Origin: an uncultured Eubacterium sp.
GTDB taxonomy: Bacteria; Bacillota; Clostridia; Lachnospirales; Lachnospiraceae
Assembly (NCBI GenBank): GCA_910589665.1
Contig: CAJUTR010000006.1
Location: forward strand, 1-64,000
Length of the DNA stretch: 64,000 nt
Reading direction: 5' to 3'
Shown: positions 53,387-62,889 of the stretch, piece by piece
Numbering within the stretch: position 1 is the first letter of the stretch
How the letters are laid out: the number at the start of each line of letters is the position of its first letter
Translations under genes and position numbers: made by a program
Notes under the pieces: model-generated
Databases searched by the model: none
What the model was told of the DNA's origin: nothing
Seen by the model: the letters and a program-made list of their open reading frames with translations, nothing else

Positions 53387-54533
53387 TAATATGCTCCTTT
53401 ACGGCAGCGCTCACGACATCCGCCACTCTGGGGTCAAAGGCCTCCGGCATGATATGGTCCTCACTCAGTTCCTCGTCCGGAACGAGCGATGCGATGGCAA
53501 GGGCAGCCGCTAGTTTCATTTCCTCTGTGATCTGCGAAGCTCTTCCTTCCAGTGCACCCCTGAATATACCAGGGAACGCCACGACGTTGTTCACCTGGTT
53601 CGGAAAATCCGAGCGCCCGGTCCCGACAACCCTTGCCCCGGCTCTTTTCGCCTCGTCAGGCATGATCTCCGGCACCGGATTAGCCATCGCAAACAAGATC
53701 GCATCCTGGTTCATCGAAGCGACCATCTCCGGCGACACGATGCCCGGCGCGGATACACCGACAAAAATATCCGCCCCCGCGAGGGCATCTGCCAAACTGC
53801 CCGCTTTACCATCCAAATTTGTAACTTCCATCATTTCTTTCTGCATCCAGTTCAGCCCGGGCGTCTGCTTATTCAGAATTCCCACCTTATCACAGAGCAT
53901 CAGATGCGGGAACCCATATGATAACAGCAGCTTACTGATGGCGATCCCCGCCGATCCCGCGCCATTGACCACGATCCGGCAGTCCTCTTTGTTCTTTCCT
54001 GTCACCTTGAGGGCATTGATGATCCCGGCAAGAACGACAATCGCCGTGCCGTGCTGGTCATCATGGAAAACCGGGATATCCAACAGTTCTTTTAACCGGG
54101 TTTCAATCTCAAAACACCGCGGCGCCGAAATATCCTCCAGATTGATACCTCCAAACGCCGGAGCGATGTTTACGACCGTGCGGATGATCTCTTCGGTATC
54201 CTGCGTATCCAGACAGATCGGAAACGCATTAACTCCGCCAAATTCTTTAAATAGGACTGCTTTTCCCTCCATGACAGGCATCGCCGCCTCAGCTCCGATA
54301 TTTCCGAGTCCGAGCACGGCGCTCCCGTCCGAAACGACTGCCACCGTATTCGACTTGATCGTGTAACGGTACGCTTCTTCTTTCTGTTCCGCTATCTTCT
54401 TGCACGGTTCCGCCACGCCTGGCGTATAGGCGATCGCCAGGTCTTCTCTCGACGCAACGCGGCACTTTGGCGTTGTTTCCAGCTTTCCGTTCCATTCCTT
54501 ATGTAAAGCAAGGGCTTTTTCACTCGTTGTCAT
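53379..54533 (-). CDS. NAD-dependent malic enzyme
   Basis: Enzyme of 384 residues that converts malate to pyruvate and CO2. The start at 54533 has GAGG ten bases upstream. Motifs are the malate domain (AIAYTPGVAEPC, about residue 35), the PVFHDDQHGTAIV metal site (about residues 150-162), the NAD loop VVNGAGSAGIAISKLL (about residues 182-197) and the FAMANPVPEIMPDEA segment. This is the short bacterial form. It starts a run with the radical SAM and DUF4364 genes, joined by overlaps. Confidence 0.92.
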   Translation of the reverse strand: MTTSEKALALHKEWNGKLETTPKCRVASREDLAIAYTPGVAEPCKKIAEQKEEAYRYTIKSNTVAVVSDGSAVLGLGNIGAEAAMPVMEGKAVLFKEFGGVNAFPICLDTQDTEEIIRTVVNIAPAFGGINLEDISAPRCFEIETRLKELLDIPVFHDDQHGTAIVVLAGIINALKVTGKNKEDCRIVVNGAGSAGIAISKLLLSYGFPHLMLCDKVGILNKQTPGLNWMQKEMMEVTNLDGKAGSLADALAGADIFVGVSAPGIVSPEMVASMNQDAILFAMANPVPEIMPDEAKRAGARVVGTGRSDFPNQVNNVVAFPGIFRGALEGRASQITEEMKLAAALAIASLVPDEELSEDHIMPEAFDPRVADVVSAAVKEHISE

Positions 54534-54702
54534 AAAATACCTCATTTCTGTAAAATTTATGTCTTTCACCTAAACTCAAATGTGCATAAAGCAGTTGTTT
54601 GTCTATACTAACACTCATTGTATCATTTTTACAAAGTAAACACAATAGTAATCTGAACACTCCCCAAGGACCCCTTCCTTACGCTAAGACGCGAAATTTC
54701 TA

Positions 54703-54731
54703 TTGCATTTTCTATTTTCTTCTAGTAAAAT
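54703..54731 (+). promoter_or_regulatory. Promoter of the zinc-ribbon gene at 54766
   Basis: TTGCAT (54703-54708) and TAAAAT (54726-54731) are separated by 17 bases, about 35 bases before the start. Confidence 0.72.
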
Positions 54732-54765
54732 AGAAGTGGAGTTTACATTTAAAGGAGTTGATCAA

Positions 54766-55203
54766 ATGGTACAGCAAGAAAAAAAACTAATAAGGAAAGC
54801 TGCCCTTTATTCCGATGACGCAAATTTTGTTTGTCCCAAATGCGATATTTTAATGAAATATAAACACGGCGGATTATACGTCTGTGAGAAATGCGGTGCA
54901 GAACAGCTTAACGATTTTGGAAAAGTAAAAAAATATCTGAATGACCACGGGCCAACGAACGCTATCGACCTTGCGGCCAATACCGGCGTACGCCGTGCAA
55001 GGATCGGAGAGTTCCTCCGGCTGGGGAAAGTGGAAATCCCTGAAAATTCCACGACATTTATTCACTGTAAAAGCTGCGGTACGGCGATCCGTTTTGGAAA
55101 TTACTGCGCGAACTGCGTACACACGAAAAATATTCAGGGCGCTTACATCGGAGATACGCCTAAGAAAAAACCAGAAAAGATGCGTTTCCTGGATTTGGAG
55201 TAA
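54766..55203 (+). CDS. Zinc-ribbon/HTH protein, paralogue of the gene at 19291
   Basis: Protein of 145 residues with AAAGGAG before the ATG. The plan is the same as the product at 19291: an N-terminal zinc ribbon (CPKCDILM and CEKCGAEQ), a KKYLNDHGPTNAIDLAANTGV helix-turn-helix, a second zinc ribbon (CKSCGTAI and CANC) and a tail ending KMRFLDLE. The duplicated layout and shared KMRFL tail show common descent. It lies alone between divergent malic enzyme and convergent metY, with its own promoter and terminator. Function is unknown. Confidence 0.78.
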   Translation: MVQQEKKLIRKAALYSDDANFVCPKCDILMKYKHGGLYVCEKCGAEQLNDFGKVKKYLNDHGPTNAIDLAANTGVRRARIGEFLRLGKVEIPENSTTFIHCKSCGTAIRFGNYCANCVHTKNIQGAYIGDTPKKKPEKMRFLDLE

Positions 55204-55210
55204 ATGATAA

Positions 55211-55247
55211 GGGGAAGCAGGCCGCTTGGCCCGCTCCCTATTTTTTT
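55211..55247 (+). terminator. Terminator of the zinc-ribbon gene
   Basis: A GC-rich stem (AAGCAGGCC against GGCCCGCT, one mismatch) is followed by seven T. It slightly overlaps the end of convergent metY. Confidence 0.8.
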
Positions 55248-56526
55248 AAGCACGGCAAGCCTCCAGTGCCTGCGCAAGGTCTTCAATGATGTCATTTACA
55301 TTCTCGATCCCCACAGATAACCGAACTAGATCCGGCCCGACGCCGGCTGCCTTCAGTTCCTCATCGTTCATCTGCCGGTGCGTCGCGGATGCGGGATGCA
55401 GGATACAGGTATGGGCATCGGCAACATGCGTAGCGATCATCGCTATGTTCAGCTTTGCCATAAATTTCTCTGCCGCGCTCCGGCCGCCCTTTACACCAAA
55501 TGATACGACCCCGCATGTGCCATCCGGCATATACTTTTTGGCCCTCTCATAGTATTGATTTCCCGGAAGTCCCGGATAATTGACCCACTCCACGCAATCG
55601 TGCGCCTCTAAAAATTCCGCCGCTTTCTGCGCATTCTCGCAATGTCTGGGCATACGGACGTGGAGAGACTCCAGGCCAAGGTTCAGCAGATACGCATTCA
55701 TCGGCGCCTGGATCGACCCCAGATCCCGCATCAGCTGCGCGGTCGCCTTCGTGATGAAAGCTCCTTCCAACCCGAATTTCTCCGCATACGTGATTCCGTG
55801 ATACGATTCGTCCGGCGTCGTCAGGCCCGGAAACTTGTGCGCATGCGCAAACCAGTCAAAACGGCCGGAATCAACGATACATCCCCCGACCGAGGCATCG
55901 TGACCGTCCAGATATTTCGTGGTAGAGTGCATCACGATATCGGCACCCCACTCAAATGGTCGGCAATTGATCGGCGTCGCAAATGTATTATCAACGATAA
56001 GCGGTACTCCGTGCGCATGAGCTGCATCCGCAAACCGCTCAATGTCTAGCACGGTCAGCGCCGGGTTCGCGATCGTCTCCCCGAATACCGCCTTCGTATT
56101 TGGCTGGAACGCCTGTTCCAGCTCTTCTTCCGAACAATCCGGATCGACAAACGTAAAATCTATCCCCATTCGTTTCATTGTCACCGCAAATAGATTATAC
56201 GTACCACCATAAATGGCAGAAGAAGAAACGACGTGATCGCCTGCGCTGCAAATGTTAAAGATCGAATAAAAGGATGCCGCCTGGCCGGATGAAGTGAGCA
56301 TCGCCGCTGTACCGCCCTCCAGCGCACAGATCTTTGCCGCCACATAGTCATTCGTCGGATTCTGCAGTCTCGTATAAAAGTATCCTGATGCTTCCAGATC
56401 AAATAATCTGCCCATATCCTCGCTCGTTTCATATTTGAACGTCGTGCTCTGTATGATCGGGATCATCCGCGGTTCGCCATTTTTCGGTTCATACCCTGCC
56501 TGAATACATTTTGTTTCTCTTTCCAT
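55246..56526 (-). CDS. metY: O-acetylhomoserine sulfhydrylase
   Basis: PLP enzyme of 426 residues that makes homocysteine from O-acetylhomoserine and sulfide (also called O-acetylhomoserine aminocarboxypropyltransferase). It starts MERETKCIQAGYEP, with AAGGAG upstream. Fold-type I features are the QSTTFKYETSEDM opening, SSGQAASF, VDNTFATPINCRPFEWGADIVMHSTTKYLDGHDASVGG with the PLP Lys (about residue 206), and the C-terminal RLSVGIENVNDIIEDL. The start region overlaps the end of the hybrid kinase gene, so the two are coupled. Confidence 0.93.
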   Translation of the reverse strand: MERETKCIQAGYEPKNGEPRMIPIIQSTTFKYETSEDMGRLFDLEASGYFYTRLQNPTNDYVAAKICALEGGTAAMLTSSGQAASFYSIFNICSAGDHVVSSSAIYGGTYNLFAVTMKRMGIDFTFVDPDCSEEELEQAFQPNTKAVFGETIANPALTVLDIERFADAAHAHGVPLIVDNTFATPINCRPFEWGADIVMHSTTKYLDGHDASVGGCIVDSGRFDWFAHAHKFPGLTTPDESYHGITYAEKFGLEGAFITKATAQLMRDLGSIQAPMNAYLLNLGLESLHVRMPRHCENAQKAAEFLEAHDCVEWVNYPGLPGNQYYERAKKYMPDGTCGVVSFGVKGGRSAAEKFMAKLNIAMIATHVADAHTCILHPASATHRQMNDEELKAAGVGPDLVRLSVGIENVNDIIEDLAQALEACRA

Positions 56527-56528
56527 CG

Positions 56529-59500
56529 TCATTCTCCTTCTTTTACTAAGATATCCGTTAACAGTTCCATCAATTTTATTGTATCAAAAGGCTTCGCGAC
56601 ATGCCCGTTCATACCGGCATCAAACGCCGCCTTCCGGTCTTCATCAAACGCATTGGCTGTCATGGCAATGATGGGGATGCCTGACGCCGCACGATCCGGA
56701 AGAGACCGGATCTGTCTCGTTGCCTCATATCCGTCCATGATCGGCATCTGGATGTCCATCAGGATCAAGTCGTACTGGCCTGGCTTCGCCGCTTTCATCT
56801 TCTCCACGGCAACCGCTCCGTCCTCCGCCACATCCAAGATAAAACCAACCGACTGCAGAATTTCCACAGCAATCTCCTGGTTGATCTCATTGTCCTCGAC
56901 CAAAAGGATCTTCTTTCCCTGCAGGGACGTATGCTCTTCGGAAACCGCTGCTTCCGCATCTGAAACCGTATATGGGGATTCCAGCACCTCCCTCAGCTCG
57001 GAAAGGAAGATCGGTTTGGAACAAAATGCTGTCACACCAGCTTTCCGCGCCTCCTCTTCAATATCCGACCAGTCATAAGCGGTTAATATGATGATCGGTT
57101 TATCTTCCCCTATGATGCCGCGGATCCGCCGCACCACCTCAACGCCATTCATATCGGGCATGAGCCAGTCGATAATGTATGCCGCATATCCATCGTTTTG
57201 TTCTTTTGCCAGTTTCGTGCGCAGAACCGCTTCTTTCCCGGATGTTGTCCAGTCCGGTCTCATCCCGATGGTCGTAAGCATTTTCGTCACACTCGAACAG
57301 GTATTAAAATCATCGTCGGCCACAAGTGCCCGAAGTCCCCTGAGTTCGGGGATCTCTTCCTGCCTGACCGGTCCGGAACATGTTTCGAACTGCAGCGACA
57401 CCGTAAAGGTCGTTCCCTTTCCCTCTTCGCTGGCTACCGAAATGGTCCCGTCCATCATATCTACGATATTTTTTGTAATCGCCATACCAAGTCCGGTTCC
57501 CTGGATACCGCTCACCGTACTCGTCCGCTCGCGCTCAAACGGCTCAAATACATGCTCCATAAACTCCTGGCTCATACCGATCCCCGTGTCCTTGATCTGG
57601 AATTCATACGAGGCGCAGCCATCCACCGCATTCCCTTTCTGCACGATGCGGACGCTCACCATACCGCCTGGTTTCGTAAACTTCATGGCATTGCTGAGAA
57701 GGTTCAGAAGAACCTGATTCAGCCTGAGTTTATCACATAATACATTTTCATTCACCACATCGGCCGTATCGATATAAAATTCGAGCTGTTTTGATGTGAT
57801 ATCCGACTGCACGATCGTTTTTAAGTCGTGCATGATCTCGGGAAGCGACGTCTCCTTCTCCTCAATCTTTACCTTTCCGCTCTCAATGCGGCTCATATCC
57901 AGTACATCGTTGATCAGGCTGAGCAGATGATTGCTCGAAGTAGAGATCTTCGACAGATAGTCCTGTACCTGTTCCCGGTTATCAAGATGCGTCGCCGCCA
58001 GCGACGTAAAACCGATGATCGCGTTCATCGGCGTCCGTATGTCATGGGACATATTGTTTAAGAACGTCGTCTTCGCCCGGTTCGCGTGCTGGGCTGCTGC
58101 CAACGCATCCTGCAGATCTTTCGTCTGCCGCTCCAGACGTTCCTCCATTCTCTTCTCGTCGTCAATATCGATAAAAAGACCCACAAAGGTGATCGGGGAA
58201 CCGTCCTCCCGCCTGGACAGACGCCCTGCCGCATGGAACCACCGGCACCCGGCATGCCGCGTGTGGAGACGGTACTCCACGTCATATGTTTTCTCCCCGG
58301 AGTAATCCCTAACCGTATCCCAGAACTCCTCCAGCACCCACTCCCGATCGTCGTCATGTAGAAGCTCCGACCACGATTCCAACTGATCCGGAAACTCCTC
58401 TTCGCTCCCGTAACCGACCATTTCCCGGAAAACCTCAGACCACGTACAACATACAAGTTCCGCTTTTTCGTTAAACTCCATACTCCAAAGCCCAGAACCA
58501 AGTGCCTTATGGATGTTCTGCATCGCCGTCTGTTCCCTCTCGATCTGCGCATAGGCGTGACGGATCCGGTTTCCATCTGCCTTTTCCTGTTCCAGCAAAA
58601 ACCTGGCATTCTTTTTGTACTCGGAGATCAGGACGGCAAATACAAGAATCATCGCAATGACCGTTATAACGATCTGGACAACCCCTCGCTGCATCATTCC
58701 CGTACTGATGGAACTGATCTGTTCGCTTAAAACATTGTCACGGATGAGGATCGTCATCATCCAGTTCGTGCCCTCGACCGGAACATAACAGAGCGCCTCC
58801 TGATATCCTCTATACGTAAACGAAAACTGCCCGGGTTTTCCGCCCATAAAGTCCTGCTCCATCTCTTCATAGCTGAATCCGTAATCCATTTGAGCATCTT
58901 TCAACTCAGAAAGCAGATTACCGCCCGCTTTAAAATTACCAAAGTCATTCTTCGTCAGGCTCTCGCCATTATGATAAAACAAATTGCAGTACGTCTCATT
59001 CTGGTTCGTCTGCAGTGTAAGCGAGCTCAGCATCTCGTCAATATTGATCTGGATAAAGCAGACCTTGATCGGGATACGCTTTTCCATAGTATCCTGAAAC
59101 GAGATATCCTTCACGGGAACTGCGAGGATCACCTGCTTTTTTGCCCCATACAGATTCGCCGTGCGGATCACCGGCCCGGTCAGTTCTTCCGACAAAAAAC
59201 TGTACTGGCTCAGTCCCGATGCCGTGCTGTGCTCCGTATACACGATACCACTCTCATCAACAAGAGCAAATTTTTCAACGCTGTAAAGTTTTTTTACCAT
59301 TCCCAAAAAGTTTCGCAGGCTCTCCTGCGATTCCATGCTGGATTCCCTTAATAAATCGAGCGCACTGTTTATGTTCTTGATCTTATTCTTTAACTCCTCC
59401 GAAACAACCTGCGCCCTCCGCCCGGCCAGTTCCTCCAAATAGAATTCGCTGACCCGGTTCACGGCCTCGCTCGTACCCGTTCTCGCGCTGTTCGAAACCC

Positions 59501-59612
59501 AGATCGTTGTGAGGAGAAGGATGGATGCAATAATACCCCCGCCGACTATGACGGCAGTGATCGTTCTTCTCTTTTGTTTCTTATCCATACCGCTATATTT
59601 TAATCGTTCCAT
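56529..59612 (-). CDS. Hybrid sensor histidine kinase with two receiver domains
   Basis: Protein of 1027 residues. In order: a membrane helix (about residues 18-40), an extracellular Cache-like domain (about 45-300), a second membrane helix (about 312-332), a PAS domain (about 365-485), HisKA with [17 protein letters not shown] (about 517-533), and HATPase with [13 protein letters not shown]. Two receiver domains follow (acceptor Asp in [14 protein letters not shown] and [15 protein letters not shown]). No HPt or DNA-binding output is fused. The lipoprotein sugar-binding gene just upstream may supply its ligand. It overlaps metY. Confidence 0.92.
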   Translation of the reverse strand: MERLKYSGMDKKQKRRTITAVIVGGGIIASILLLTTIWVSNSARTGTSEAVNRVSEFYLEELAGRRAQVVSEELKNKIKNINSALDLLRESSMESQESLRNFLGMVKKLYSVEKFALVDESGIVYTEHSTASGLSQYSFLSEELTGPVIRTANLYGAKKQVILAVPVKDISFQDTMEKRIPIKVCFIQINIDEMLSSLTLQTNQNETYCNLFYHNGESLTKNDFGNFKAGGNLLSELKDAQMDYGFSYEEMEQDFMGGKPGQFSFTYRGYQEALCYVPVEGTNWMMTILIRDNVLSEQISSISTGMMQRGVVQIVITVIAMILVFAVLISEYKKNARFLLEQEKADGNRIRHAYAQIEREQTAMQNIHKALGSGLWSMEFNEKAELVCCTWSEVFREMVGYGSEEEFPDQLESWSELLHDDDREWVLEEFWDTVRDYSGEKTYDVEYRLHTRHAGCRWFHAAGRLSRREDGSPITFVGLFIDIDDEKRMEERLERQTKDLQDALAAAQHANRAKTTFLNNMSHDIRTPMNAIIGFTSLAATHLDNREQVQDYLSKISTSSNHLLSLINDVLDMSRIESGKVKIEEKETSLPEIMHDLKTIVQSDITSKQLEFYIDTADVVNENVLCDKLRLNQVLLNLLSNAMKFTKPGGMVSVRIVQKGNAVDGCASYEFQIKDTGIGMSQEFMEHVFEPFERERTSTVSGIQGTGLGMAITKNIVDMMDGTISVASEEGKGTTFTVSLQFETCSGPVRQEEIPELRGLRALVADDDFNTCSSVTKMLTTIGMRPDWTTSGKEAVLRTKLAKEQNDGYAAYIIDWLMPDMNGVEVVRRIRGIIGEDKPIIILTAYDWSDIEEEARKAGVTAFCSKPIFLSELREVLESPYTVSDAEAAVSEEHTSLQGKKILLVEDNEINQEIAVEILQSVGFILDVAEDGAVAVEKMKAAKPGQYDLILMDIQMPIMDGYEATRQIRSLPDRAASGIPIIAMTANAFDEDRKAAFDAGMNGHVAKPFDTIKLMELLTDILVKEGE

Positions 59613-59634
59613 GACCTGTCTCCCATCTTCATTC

Positions 59635-60714
59635 TTACTCTATTTCTCCGTATAAAACCTGCAGCATCTCGGCTGCGCGATCCTGATAAATGATCGTTGT
59701 CAATTCCTCTGTTTTTTCGGGAAACGCCTCACCAGCAAGCCCTCCGTCGGCGATCCTGACCGCCACCTGTACGGTATCAAAACCGATCGAATAGCAATCC
59801 TGGACGCCGAGCGCGTAAATGACTCCCTCACGGAGATAATGCAGCGCTTCCTGGTCATGATCCATTCCGACAATGACGATCCCACTCCCGCGTCCGGCTT
59901 CCGTAACCGCCCTCGCGGCGCCGACCGGATTGCTCATATTACAGCAGACGATCCCCGCCAGATCGTCGTACTCCTCTAAAAAACCTTTTGTAATTTCATA
60001 TGCTTTTTGTTCGCTATCTTCGTCGTATGCCTTTCCGATCAGTTCCATTCCCGCGTACTTCGCGATCACATCCTGCGCACCGAGCGCCCTGTCCTCATGG
60101 CACGGCGCTCCCTTTGTCCCTACGAGGACCGCCACTTTTCCCTGATATCCAAGTTTCTTACACAGGGCCTCCGTAAGATCCACGCCATCTTCATAATTAT
60201 GGGTATTTCCTACATAGGCGATCCGATTGCATCCGTCCTCTTTCCCAGCGTCGGAACTGGAAAATGTCATCACTTTTTTGCCATCTTTCATCAGCTTGTT
60301 GATCACTGGCGTAACCATGCCGACATCTGCCACATCGACACCGATCACATCAAAATTCCGGGAAGCGGCATCCAAAAGACGCCTGACCTGATCCCCAGCG
60401 GACGTTTCCTCCGGCGCCAGATACTCATAATCGATCGTTACCCCGAGTTCCTCAAACTGTTTCGCCGCATCCTCTATACCGAGGGCAACCGCATCCCACC
60501 ACGGATGAACGGTTTTATATGTAAAATAGAAATTATACTTCTGCTTCCGAGGTTTATATCCATCCAGTTTATGATTAAAATTGGCAACCTCTGCTGGCTC
60601 CTTCCTGTTCTCTTCGGTCAGATCAGCTGCCAGCGGCTCCTCATTTTGTCCACACCCATTGAAAAGAAAACAGCAGAAACAAATAAATACAATGTAACGC
60701 AACATATTCCGCAT
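59635..60714 (-). CDS. Sugar-binding lipoprotein (periplasmic-binding-protein family)
   Basis: Protein of 359 residues with a lipoprotein signal peptide ([21 protein letters not shown], lipid-bearing Cys about residue 21), then a type I binding-protein fold of the ribose/galactose kind ([52 protein letters not shown]). No transporter genes are adjacent, so it more likely feeds a sensor. It ends 22 bases before the hybrid kinase, as in other binding-protein/kinase pairs. The ligand is unknown. GGAG precedes the ATG. Confidence 0.85.
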   Translation of the reverse strand: MRNMLRYIVFICFCCFLFNGCGQNEEPLAADLTEENRKEPAEVANFNHKLDGYKPRKQKYNFYFTYKTVHPWWDAVALGIEDAAKQFEELGVTIDYEYLAPEETSAGDQVRRLLDAASRNFDVIGVDVADVGMVTPVINKLMKDGKKVMTFSSSDAGKEDGCNRIAYVGNTHNYEDGVDLTEALCKKLGYQGKVAVLVGTKGAPCHEDRALGAQDVIAKYAGMELIGKAYDEDSEQKAYEITKGFLEEYDDLAGIVCCNMSNPVGAARAVTEAGRGSGIVIVGMDHDQEALHYLREGVIYALGVQDCYSIGFDTVQVAVRIADGGLAGEAFPEKTEELTTIIYQDRAAEMLQVLYGEIE

Positions 60715-60769
60715 GAACAACCACTCCTCTCAAATCTATGCCTTCCAGAAAGGCTGGACACACATTCCC

Positions 60770-61429
60770 TTACTTTTTCCACGATCGGTAAAAATCTCCC
60801 GGCTCACGCCCCGGATGGCCGTCCCGTTTCGCCTCGATCTCTTCCGTACAAACCGATACGGCATGTTCGATAAACGATACGACACGGTCATAGTCCATGA
60901 TTTCCAGATCTTCTTTTTCCGCGCCAGTATCTTCGTGAAAATCTTCTAATAACTCTTTATAATACTCATCCCAGAATGACTTCTCCGCCTCCTCAATGCC
61001 ATGTTCCAGCCAGGACATAACAGGCTCCTCTAGGGCATACTTCCTGCGCAGCAGCTCATTCATCCTGTGGTAGTCCTTATACAGTGTATTGACGGTTTTC
61101 AGCCGGTCGATGTTTTTTCGTTTCATCGGCATATACACATCGATCCCCCAGACCGCATCCGTCACAAGATGGCAAAAATATCCGAGATACAACTCATCGT
61201 CCTGAAACGCCTCGTACTTATGCCAAAACCAGTTCCAGTTATTCCCTTTCCTGCAAGTTTCCTCCTCGCGCTCCCAAAAATGCGACCGCTCCTTCGGCCC
61301 ACTTCTCCCGCCGGGGCCGTCCACACAATCCGGCAGCATATTTCCAAACAGGAAGCGGTCAGGGTTTTGCAGCCGGATCCGTTTCATCACCTGCGATCCG
61401 ACGATATAGTGCATCAGCCTCGACGCCAT
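60770..61429 (-). CDS. Zinc-dependent phospholipase C-like protein
   Basis: Protein of 219 residues with features of the Zn_dep_PLPC family: MASRLMHYIVGSQV, FLFGNMLPDCVDG (Asp), ERSHFWERE (His), LYLGYFCHLVTDAVWG (HxxxD) and the later acidic helices. These residues could bind two or three zinc ions. No signal peptide is present, so a cytoplasmic phosphohydrolase seems more likely than a toxin. It stands between the HAD gene and the binding-protein gene, on the same strand. Confidence 0.75.
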   Translation of the reverse strand: MASRLMHYIVGSQVMKRIRLQNPDRFLFGNMLPDCVDGPGGRSGPKERSHFWEREEETCRKGNNWNWFWHKYEAFQDDELYLGYFCHLVTDAVWGIDVYMPMKRKNIDRLKTVNTLYKDYHRMNELLRRKYALEEPVMSWLEHGIEEAEKSFWDEYYKELLEDFHEDTGAEKEDLEIMDYDRVVSFIEHAVSVCTEEIEAKRDGHPGREPGDFYRSWKK

Positions 61430-61463
61430 GTTCGACCTCCTTTTGCCTTTAGAACGCCTAACG

Positions 61464-62192
61464 TTAACTCCTCTGGATCATTTCGATCAACTGCTCCCAG
61501 TCTGTGATCTCTTCATAGGGAACATTGGTCTGCACAGGATGATCCTCGTCCACACATACCGAATACCAGATCGGCTTCATACCAGCCTCATAAGAGCCCT
61601 GTATATCTCCTAACAGATCATCCCCGCAAAACCATACTTTATCCGCTTCTAGCCGCGCTTTATGTAACGCCATTTTAAAAATCATGGGGTGTGGCTTACG
61701 AAATATGTAGTCACTTGATGTAATAATAAATTCAAACGAAAAATCTGGAAGCATCCCCTTCAACTTCTTCTCCAATGTCTCTCCCCGGAACATCATATTG
61801 CTTACCACGCCGAACCGGATCCCCTCCTGCTGCAAAAAAGCAAGAAGTTTTTCGATATGTTTTGTCGGAACGCCCGACGCCGAATGGTTCCAAAAAATCT
61901 CCTCCATCTCCGCCGGAGTCAGATCGAACTCTAAATCCAAATACTCATATAGATAACGGTTAAAACAGTCATTCGTTATCTCCAGCGGCTGATGGCTGCG
62001 GCCTCCATTTGGAAAAGCATCGGCGATATTTTTTGTTATCTCCCCCGCTATCTGCTGTATCTCCCGAAGCCCCGCCTGCCTGGGATTTTTCACCGCCCGG
62101 TCTAACAGCGCCTGATCACCCTTTAACGGATTAAATTTCTCCTCGTTGACAAGCGTCTGTCCATAATCAAAAAGTATCATTTCTGGTTTCAT
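61464..62192 (-). CDS. HAD-superfamily hydrolase
   Basis: Protein of 242 residues. HAD motif I is ILFDYGQTLV: the nucleophile Asp is present, but the acid/base position two residues later is Gly, not Asp. Motif II is in RFGVVSNM, motif III is the Lys of FRKPHPMIF, and motif IV is in VWFCGDDLLGDIQGSYEAG. The FDYGQTL variant occurs in several putative phosphatases. AGGAGGG precedes the ATG. It has its own promoter with a palindrome, so it may be regulated. Confidence 0.83.
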   Translation of the reverse strand: MKPEMILFDYGQTLVNEEKFNPLKGDQALLDRAVKNPRQAGLREIQQIAGEITKNIADAFPNGGRSHQPLEITNDCFNRYLYEYLDLEFDLTPAEMEEIFWNHSASGVPTKHIEKLLAFLQQEGIRFGVVSNMMFRGETLEKKLKGMLPDFSFEFIITSSDYIFRKPHPMIFKMALHKARLEADKVWFCGDDLLGDIQGSYEAGMKPIWYSVCVDEDHPVQTNVPYEEITDWEQLIEMIQRS

Positions 62193-62215
62193 ACGTGCGA
62201 GTCCCTCCTCTCGTG

Positions 62216-62257
62216 AATGTCATATGACATTATACCATTAGACGTTTCTTTTTGCAA
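62216..62257 (-). promoter_or_regulatory. HAD-gene promoter with overlapping palindrome
   Basis: On the minus strand TTGCAA (62252-62257) and TATAAT (62229-62234) are 17 bases apart. A perfect 16-bp palindrome AATGTCATATGACATT (62216-62231) overlaps the -10 and the likely transcription start, the expected place for a repressor site. Confidence 0.8.
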
Positions 62258-62258
62258 T

Positions 62259-62283
62259 TATAGTTTTTGGAACACTAACTATA
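62259..62283. promoter_or_regulatory. Inverted repeat between divergent promoters
   Basis: TATAGTT and AACTATA are perfect 7-bp arms with an 11-base spacer. It lies just upstream of both the HAD promoter and the sigma-factor promoter. Confidence 0.5.
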
Positions 62284-62292
62284 ACGCAGCTT

Positions 62293-62321
62293 TTGATGCA
62301 GCAGACAAAGAAATTTATTAT
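62293..62321 (+). promoter_or_regulatory. Possible promoter of the ECF sigma gene
   Basis: TTGATG (62293-62298) and TATTAT (62316-62321) are 17 bases apart. A 14-bp palindrome TGAAAAGCTTTTCA (62368-62381) follows before the ribosome binding site. Confidence 0.5.
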
Positions 62322-62406
62322 AATTTAAAAAAATGAGATATTTTCCCTGCTAATTCCGTATTACTAGTGAAAAGCTTTTCAGAAGAAAACGATAAGGAGG
62401 TTTCCG

Positions 62407-62889
62407 ATGTCCGGCGAAGAATATGAAAATTCAGTTAAACAATATGCAGATATGGTTTTTCGCATCGCACTTAATGAATGCAAAAACCAGGAAGATGCAG
62501 AGGATATGGTGCAAAACACATTCCTCAAACTTCTCCAGCGCAAAAAAGCATTCGATTCCGAAGAGCATCAGAAACACTGGCTCATCCGGGTAGCACTTAA
62601 TGAATGCCATTCCTTATTTACTTCCCCGTGGCGGCAAAGGACGCAAAGCCTGGATGCTTTCCCGTACAGCGCTGGAAAATTGCCTCCAGAACAGAGCGAT
62701 CTGTATTACGCAGTCATGGAACTGCCAGCCAAGTACCGCCATGTCGTCTACTTATACTACTATGAGGAATATTCCATCCGGGAAATAGCTAATATCCTGA
62801 AAGTGAAGGAATCTACCTTGCAGACAAGGCTCATGCGGGCCAGAACATTATTAAAAGAAAAAATGAAGGGAGTGTGGCGGGATGAATAA
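62407..62889 (+). CDS. ECF-family RNA polymerase sigma factor
   Basis: Protein of 160 residues with region 2 (about residues 10-75: QYADMVFRIALNECKNQEDAEDMVQNTFLKLL) and region 4 (about residues 100-150: LPAKYRHVVYLYYYEEYSIREIANILKVKESTLQTRLMRAR). The ATG has AAGGAGG about seven bases upstream. Its stop overlaps the ATG of the next gene by eight bases. That gene has the topology of an anti-sigma factor, so this sigma is probably held inactive until a signal arrives. Confidence 0.9.
   Translation: MSGEEYENSVKQYADMVFRIALNECKNQEDAEDMVQNTFLKLLQRKKAFDSEEHQKHWLIRVALNECHSLFTSPWRQRTQSLDAFPYSAGKLPPEQSDLYYAVMELPAKYRHVVYLYYYEEYSIREIANILKVKESTLQTRLMRARTLLKEKMKGVWRDE

Noticed and set aside
56526..56560. 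S-box or other leader before metY
   Set aside because: The start of metY overlaps the kinase gene, leaving no room for a leader, and no promoter is seen.
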